Positions 57,172 through 64,000 of a stretch of 64,000 nt of DNA are shown one piece after another. The notes under the pieces were generated by a model. It was not told the DNA's origin, made no database searches, and was given only the letters and a program-made list of their open reading frames with translations. The translations under genes and the position numbers were made by a program. Numbering within the stretch: position 1 is the stretch's first letter; each line of letters begins with the position of its first letter. Origin of the DNA: Triglochin maritima (taxonomy: Eukaryota > Streptophyta > Magnoliopsida > Alismatales > Juncaginaceae); assembly GCA_963682175.1 (NCBI GenBank), contig OY821771.1, forward strand, positions 14,011,001-14,075,000. The letters run 5' to 3'.

Positions 57172-57363
57172 TCACACAAAAACTCCAATTTCGGACATAA
57201 ATTTCAGAAGAAATCCCCCAAAATCCACTCCGAACACCACCCGCAACAAAGCAAACACCAAATCAGGGGAGATATGAGCGGGTTTCACCTGAGGAACCGA
57301 GATCGAGGACGGAACCCTAGACATGAACTTCCTGTTGCGCTTAATGTTGGTGAGATCTTCCAT
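57172..57363 (-). pseudogene. Possible stranded first exon
   Basis: Minus strand MEDLTNIKRNRKFMSRVPSS followed by ISVPQ and a good donor site CAG|GTGAAACC near 57288. Composition is gene-like, and E1-type sequence abuts the ATG. The remaining exons were not found. I do not recognise the protein. Confidence 0.3.
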
Positions 57364-59755
57364 TTTTCATGCATAAATCCATGTAGTTTCATGCTCACAT
57401 TCATTGAGGACAATGCATGAGGTAGGTGTGGCGGGGTGTTTTACGTGTGTACATAGTCGAGTCGTTTTTCCTTTGATTTTGTTTTCTTTTGTGTGTATTG
57501 TTAGGGTCATGTTAGTGTGCTGCATTTAATATCGATATGTCTGCTTGCCATGATCCTTGGGTGACTTGTGTTCTTTTGCTTGCCTAGTGCTTTAAAATTT
57601 TCATATTTCTTTCAAAATCTTCATGTGTTTGCGAAAGAAAATGTTTTTGTAGGTTTTGCGTGTGTTCAACATGTGCAAAACCGTTGAGAGGCAAAGTAAA
57701 AAGAAAGCTCCCAAAATTGTCTTGAACTTTATGCATTAGGATTTTTGGTTTAGTGGCTTTAGGTCTTATCGAGTCGTTAGGATGCACCCCGGTTTTCCCT
57801 CGGGGGGCGTGTAATCATAGGGTTTCAGCACTCAAACATTTAAAGAAGTCCACCCTGAACCTAGTGAGTCAAATAATTCGTGTCTTTTAGTATAAGGAAG
57901 TTTGTCATGGTCAAGGGCCCTTAATCTCTTTTTGTGAAACTTAAGTGTAGGGGTTTTGGTTCCCATGTAGATAAATGAATAAGTGGTGTTCTCTCTTCTT
58001 GCACGGCTCCTATCACTCGGGAAAGTAGGTCTGAGGGGACTTTGTGCCTGGTGCTTTCGAGTCATCTGACTTGGGATGCACCGACCGAACTCCCGTTACA
58101 CGGGTAGTAGAGATCGCCCTATGTGGAGATTTGGGGGAAGGTGTTCGTGATAGTGTAAGTCCTCACAAGCAATGATGCACGAAACCCGACCCTAGGAGAA
58201 TCAAACACCAACCAATATAATGCTCCAAAGAAAAAGAAAAAAAAGAAGAAAAAAAAGAAAAAAGAAAGAAAAAAAGAGTCAAATAAGAACCTTAATGGAC
58301 CTTACACTTTGTATCACTTGAGGATGTTGAGGTTGTCCATGTGTTGCACTTAAGTCCTTAATTAACTTTTACGAATGATTCATTAGGTTAGGTGTGTGGA
58401 CTGATTACATATATAGAGTCAGCCCGTAGCATTATCGCGTCCAATGATCAACAAAATGAGTCATGAGTCGTGTAGCTAGGTTGAATAATGCATCTTTGTT
58501 CGGATTTTGTGGGTATATCCGCTGAAAACCCTCAGGAGACAACACTCCTCCTCCTTGGCGACAAGGAGGTTTAACGGCTTGTTGCACGTGTTAAGTGCAA
58601 TCGTGATTCCTACGAAAGCGAGTTAGGATTTTCTTGTTTTACGTATGTTTTTCCTTTCTTTCCTTTTTATCTTTCTTTGTTTTGCTCGGGACTAGCAAAA
58701 GTTAGGTGTGGGGTATTTGATTGACATCATTTCATGCTTACATTTGTATCTTATATCCATTATATTTCACCTAAACAATGCTACGTGACGAGTTTTATGT
58801 TTGAATTTCAGAAATAAATAGGTTTGAAGAGAAGAGGCATAAAAGTACCTAAATACATGAAAAAGGACTGAGTTGAGAGACTCAATGACTAAGATTCAAG
58901 ATCGAAGGATCTGAATGTAAGATCGAAGGACCAATGAGCAAACAAGAATACTTCACACCATTATGGGGAGTATTTTGGCAATTCTATTCGGGTCGGAGCT
59001 CCAACAAGCGAAGTAGATGCATCAAAGACAAACAAAGCCTTCCAGAAAAGCCCACAAGAAAATCCAGAGCTATTTGAACACTGTAGACCGCCAAGTGGCA
59101 GTCCAAGACCGCTAATTGGCGGTCACTTTTGGTTCGGATCCGCTAAGATTTATGTGGAGTGTGTATTTAGTCTATTTCTGGTATTTGTTTAGTCCCATAC
59201 TGGGGGATTGTCCCACATTACCTTTTTCTATGGCTATAAATAGAACTCTTCACCTTCTATTGTAATTACCTATTGCTTGGTGGCACTCTATCTACTTGGA
59301 GTAAGTCTTGAAGCAAAATCTCAAGGTGGAGAAGAATGCTACCTTCAATGTGAGTCATCTAATAAAATAATTTTTCCATTATTTTGTTCTTATGTTGTTT
59401 CTTTATGTATGCTTAGCTTAGTTTTATTTCTTTGATTTTAGGCTAAAGTATTTAGAATGTTTCTTTTCTTTTTTAATTTAATTGTTAGAATAATGTGTAG
59501 TGAGTAGATCCACCCCCCTTTGGGGGTGGAGATGATGTTCATACATGCATTAAAGAATGAATATGAATGCTTTATATTTTGATTGTGTTGATAAATGTGA
59601 ATGTATGCTTGCTTGTTAGAGTAGAATACTACACTTGATGGGTTTTGCCACACATCTTAGACACCTCCCATGCTTGTTTAGGTTCTGAAATAACCAGCTT
59701 GTGTATATGAATGTTAATCAACTAGGTTAGTGAATGGATTGAAATAACCACATTT
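57364..59755 (+). mobile_element. E1-family element, 3' part (internal region plus LTR)
   Basis: In plus orientation it repeats E1's internal non-coding region (57395-58715 against 8050-6783), the purine tract GTTAGGTGTGGGGTATT and an LTR start TGATTGACATC at about 58719. The LTR has a TATA box (TATAAATA, 59235-59242) with a decayed USE-like box GTCCCATACTG 32 bases before it. It is truncated near 59755 by a copia LTR piece. The gag-like gene and 5' end are missing. Confidence 0.75.
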
Positions 59756-59759
59756 CTAT

Positions 59760-60870
59760 TTTGTATAAACATCTTTGTTATTTGGGTAACTATAATGTGT
59801 AGCTAGATACCGCTTATAGTTTATGATATTAAATGTTTAATATCATTGTCAACATAACTTAGATCATCCTATAGGTCACACCACAAAACTGGAAAACAAG
59901 AAATATGATTTTATATTTTATATGATGTATTAAATTTCATGTGTTATGAAATAATATACATGTACTAAAATAATAAAATCAATATGTCGTAATAACGACA
60001 TGGTTAGAATATCAAATAAATTTGTATGAGATATGTATATATTATGTGGTATAATGTTTGACATTATATATGATAATACATTACATGACATAATGTGATC
60101 CGCAACATTTTAACATATGAATCTGCTAAAACCCCAAAGCCCAAAATTTGTTGCATATTAATCTAAAATTTGGTAAAGTAAAAAACAGTCCAACCGTCTG
60201 CTCACATTTTTGCATATATTAATAAGAGATTTTTTGCTGATTAATGACTGAATTTAATCCACATTGGTCAAATGTAGTTATGAGATTATGATGTGGCAAA
60301 ATAAACAAGAGATCATGTGCAACGTGGTTTGCACATAATGTGGTTTAGTGGAAAGATTAACAAAAGATCATGTGTAAGTGGTTTGCACATGATGTCGGTT
60401 AGAGAAAACCCTATAAATATACCCATCCTTCATTCCTTGTTTACATGAATGCAAAATTATTTTCCTTCATATTTTTTCCATCATTTCATCCGAAATTCTC
60501 TTAGTTTTAATTCTGTGGTGGAGATTAATTTCTTTGGAGCGTATAAGGGGTTATTAGGTGAAATTCTAACCTCGTATTAGAGATTGATTGATTAGCTTCG
60601 ATCTCTCTAATCTTGTTTAGAGTTTGGTGAACACTTGGAGGTAATTCCGAGGCAATCTGACGTGCAACCCGACTTCCGATCGGTAAAAGAGATTTGATAA
60701 TCCCCTATGTATGATCTAATGTATGTATTTCAATATTAATTAATATATTAAATATATTGAAATACAATTACGAATTTTTGTACATAAAATTGTTGAAAAA
60801 TATGAAAACCGATCCTAATTACTTATAAATTTTAAAAAAATATATATATATACACAAATATAGGACACGA
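59760..60870 (+). repeat. Third, older copy of the copia LTR (partial)
   Basis: Aligns with 19590-20850 (TATAATGTGTAGCTAGATACC, ATAGGTCACACCACAAAACT) and has a TATA box at 60412-60419. The palindrome array is reduced to a single CAGTCCAACCGTC trace near 60187. Confidence 0.65.
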
Positions 60871-60969
60871 AATCGAACAAAAAAGACCAGAAGTTAAAGA
60901 GTATGTATATACACAAATATAGTACACGAAATCGAACAAAAAAGACCAGAAGTTAAAGAGTATGCCTGC
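60851..60969. repeat. 59-bp tandem duplication
   Basis: Two adjacent copies of a 59-bp unit starting TACACAAATATAG, nearly identical. Confidence 0.9.
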
Positions 60970-61845
60970 CTGCAACATGTACTTCCCGTGAAAGAATCAT
61001 TTAGGAACCATTTAGCAACCAAAATTCATGTATATAACTCAGCTAACCAACACACTAAAATTCATGTAGCCATAAACAATCTACTACTTTCTATATTTGT
61101 CTAATGAAGGGGTGTTAACATTTCATACACTAAAATCAACTCCAAAGAAGCATAGAAATGTTTGGAAATGCACATAGAAATGCTTAATTCATCTTAATCT
61201 TCAAAAATAATACAGGAAAATTGGGGTATACACATTGCTCGCTACAACACAAATATTTCCAAGGACCACCAAACATCCTCATTTTATTTGGAAACATTAG
61301 TTCCATCATAAAAGCAAGTCTAAGAAGATATATTTGATCCCTTCTAGAAGTTCTAACTCATTATATCAAATCCAAAATACTAAAAAGAAAACATTATCGG
61401 TACTTATTTTAATCACAAATACACTCAATAAATAAACACAACAACGGTGGCATAAATTTTTCTCCATCTTTTATTCTTTTCTTAAGAAAAATCCATATAT
61501 AGAACATAAGATCATATAGACAATCATGGTAGATTGTTCTAAGACAAATGTTACTGAACTCTTTTCACACACAAACCAAAGTAGGCAGTTGCATAGGTTA
61601 CATCACATACTCAAATCACAGTCCAGTAATAACAGTCCTCAATACTTAAGTCGGATCCAATTATACAACTCATGACCTAATCAAGTTACAGATCCAAGTT
61701 AATTTCAGCAAGCATATAACAAATGGTCAATCAAGTTAACCTCAACTTATCAAGGTCCAGGTTATGAAAAAAAACCACGCACTCGACGTGGAAAATCTAA
61801 AAGAAAAACAAAAATCCTAAATATTTGAGAAAAGAAGAAGATGGA
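60970..61845. other. Intergenic stretch
   Basis: AT-rich, no gene or element recognised. Confidence 0.5.
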
Positions 61846-61849
61846 AAGA

Positions 61850-62240
61850 CACCTCGACGGGAGTTCCTCGCGGTCACCTCCTTTGCCCTCTCAAGCATCA
61901 CCAGCTGGTCGAGGAGGTTGCAGAACACTTCCATGTGTTGCTCAAACCGATGCTCGATGTGTTCGAACAAGGACTAGAGGCATTGGATGGCATACTCCTT
62001 CGGGATGAAGTACGACCAAGGTGGGACGCCAGAGATGTTGGTAAGCTTTGATAAAACGAAATGGATGTTAAAAATCAAAATGACCTTCATGAACACCTAT
62101 ACTAGGAAGTAGACAAATAACACAAAAACCCTAAAACTTACCAGATCCTTGCCGCACTCGAGCCCCCTCCCATTGGGCCTTCCCGGCTTCTCCACTCAAA
62201 TTTATCTTCTTGGCGGAAGCTCTATTTTCTCCACTGGTGA
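61850..62240 (-). pseudogene. Remnant of an unidentified two-exon gene
   Basis: Minus strand: SSGENRASAKKINLSGEAG and on to RQGSG with a donor GGATCTG|GTAAGT near 62142, then TNISGVPPWSYFIPKEYA, a stop, SLFEHIEHRFEQHMEVFCNL and LDQLVMLERAKEVTARN. GC content is higher than around it and the text is clearly coding-like, but a stop interrupts it. I do not recognise the family; a transposon-borne ORF is possible. Confidence 0.35.
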
Positions 62241-62311
62241 GAGAAAAGTGGTTACATTGGGGATTTATGGTGTAAAAACTTTGTTGACGGATCATCCAAA
62301 CCACCGTTAAC

Positions 62312-62993
62312 AGTATGTTTGGATAACAATTTAGGAAAGAAATGGAGAGAGAAAAAAGAAAAAGAAATGTGTTTTTCTTTTTTCTTTTCTCTTGTTTGGA
62401 TACCCATTATGACAAATAAAATTGTCTCGTTTGGTTAACATCTTATTAGAGAAAAGAAAAGAAACATTCTAAAATACAAAAATATTCTTTTATTTATATT
62501 ATACAATAACATACATCGTTCTATGTTTTTTTAATATTGTTCAGAATTATAAATTATAACAAATAAAATATATCACCAAACTTGAAAATTTGAAGCTATG
62601 GAAACTTAGTAACGTTACAAACAAGGTAGTATGCAAAATATTAAAAAAAATCTCATGTAAAATTAAAAAAGTAAAGATACAAATTATTCGGAAATACTTC
62701 AAATGAACGTTTTTTGTTCTTCCAAAACAATGACGTTTGTTGTAACAAAAAATTTATATTGGCATTCTATAAAAACACTTGAAAGACAACATCTTCTCAC
62801 CGTTCTAACAGTTGAATAGTCATTAATAGTTGAATAGTCATTCCTGCAATTATATATAAATTTGCAAATACTAAACAGAAACTTTAAAAATTAAATATAA
62901 ATTTGTCAAAGTAGAATACGGTTTATAAGCATTTTGTTGATCAATTGAAGCACCAATTCATAAGGATTAAAATTAAATTACTATTTTTAACTA

Positions 62994-63054
<61 letters not shown>

Positions 63055-63960
63055 AACCGAGAAATAGGAAAATAGTAGTATAACAAATTTAAATTCTCAA
63101 ATTCCATAATCAAATTAAAAAAAATCAAATCCCAAAATAACAAATTCTATTTCAACACAAAAAGTACATATTCTCCATTTAAAAAATTACATATTATCAA
63201 TGTAAAAAAAAAATTGGGATAAAATATCTTAACCAAAAAATAGGAGTACGGTAGATTAAAAATTTTAAAAACCTTAATCAAATAAAAAATTATTAAACTC
63301 GAAGAACAACAAACTCTATTACGACATAAAAATTAAAGTTAAAACAATATTTATTTTTAACTTGGATATAGATCTTAACCCATAAGTAGTAATATAACAA
63401 ATTCAAATTCTAAAAATTCGTAATGAATTAAAAAAATCAAATTAAAAAATAATAAATTTTATTCCAACTCAAAATTTTCAATTGAAAGATTATAAAAAAT
63501 ACTACAAATGATTTTAACATGATAGAAATTTTCCAATAATTATGCTATCATACTGTTAATAAAACTCACCTTGATTGGTGTAGATTATTTCAAATGAGAG
63601 TGAGAAATGAGAAGATGAGTACGAGGAAATGTTTATGAGGTGAAGAAAATAAGGTAGAACGATTGGGTGACGGAAGATGAAACGAGGAATGAATATTTAT
63701 AGGTAGCAAATTAGGGTTTATGAGTGTAGGATTTTTTAGTAAGGATATTTTGGTCAATAAATTATTATTTTTTCACTTTCTCTCCATTTCTCTCCTCTTC
63801 AAAATTGGAGAGAAAGTTGAATTGTAATTTTGTATTATAACATTTCTCTCCAATTCTTTTCTTTTCTCTCCTTAAGTCGTTATCCAAACGAGAGAAAAAC
63901 TCAACTTTCTTTTCTTTTCTTTTCTTTTCTCTCCTCAAGTTATTAACCAAACATACCCTA
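62312..63960. mobile_element. Terminal-inverted-repeat element, about 1.65 kb, non-coding
   Basis: The left end AGTATGTTTGGATAACAATT and the right end, read on the minus strand, GGGTATGTTTGGTTAATAAC, are related and are followed in both cases by a purine-rich GAGAGAAAAG tract. A second inner pair (TCTCGTTTGGTTAAC near 62427 and GTCGTTATCCAAACGAG near 63877) repeats the motif. It has no coding sequence. The target duplication was not resolved. Confidence 0.6.
62993..63051. repeat. (TA)n microsatellite
   Basis: Nearly pure TA run of about 59 bases inside the terminal-inverted-repeat element. Confidence 0.95.
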
Positions 63961-64000
63961 AGTGTCGCCGCTTATATCCTTCGAAAAAGGAAAGATAAAA

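Overview
The window is nuclear DNA of a flowering plant, probably a eudicot. It is AT-rich, its genes have GT..AG introns, and most of it is made of plant transposable elements: a Tekay/Del-like Ty3 chromovirus, a gag-only LTR element, Ty1/copia, MULE with OTU and PMD modules, PIF/Harbinger and hAT-like pieces. I could not name the species. There is no bacterial or organellar gene content, and I saw no tRNA or rRNA gene.

Layout. (1) About 1.2-14.1 kb is a nest. A minus-strand Tekay-like element is split by an 8.3-kb gag-only LTR element (here E1, 5252-13551) that landed next to the Tekay primer-binding site and left the 5-bp duplication CCAAC. The E1 5' LTR is followed by a second copy of the Tekay flank, so 3.03 kb (3757-6782 and 10526-13551) is duplicated at about 99.7% identity. 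(2) About 14.1-22.2 kb holds a second E1-type LTR piece, a decayed copia element with a 2.06-kb 3' LTR carrying an array of GGTCGACC palindromes, and a third E1-type LTR. (3) 22.2-26.8 kb is a dead MULE: a PMD pseudogene (+) facing a transposase-SWIM-OTU pseudogene (-). (4) 28.5-39.3 kb is the most striking part. An intact FAR1-RELATED-SEQUENCE/MULE-type gene (+, 711 aa after splicing) and an intact ULP1-like gene (-, 968 aa after splicing) converge on a 4.26-kb minisatellite. The same 22-bp GTCCGG repeat family also fills one intron of each gene. (5) 41.4-42.4 kb is a PIF/Harbinger transposase remnant. (6) 43.7-47.3 kb is an ordinary host gene (-) for a membrane-anchored START-domain protein (389 aa, six exons), with a minisatellite in its leader. 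(7) 47.3-64 kb is LTR fragments, a 700-bp tandem duplication, another E1-type element piece and a terminal-inverted-repeat element at the right edge.

How parts relate. The two genes at 28-39 kb share splice-ready structure, convergent orientation and a private repeat family, so I infer that they belong to one MuDR-like composite unit or to a domesticated descendant of one. The neighbouring dead MULE has the same plan: convergent genes, and a transposase associated with a cysteine protease of the ubiquitin/SUMO-removing type (OTU there, ULP1 here). The START gene is independent of these. Exon borders were set by hand from splice consensus, reading frame and family knowledge; no alignment or search was run.
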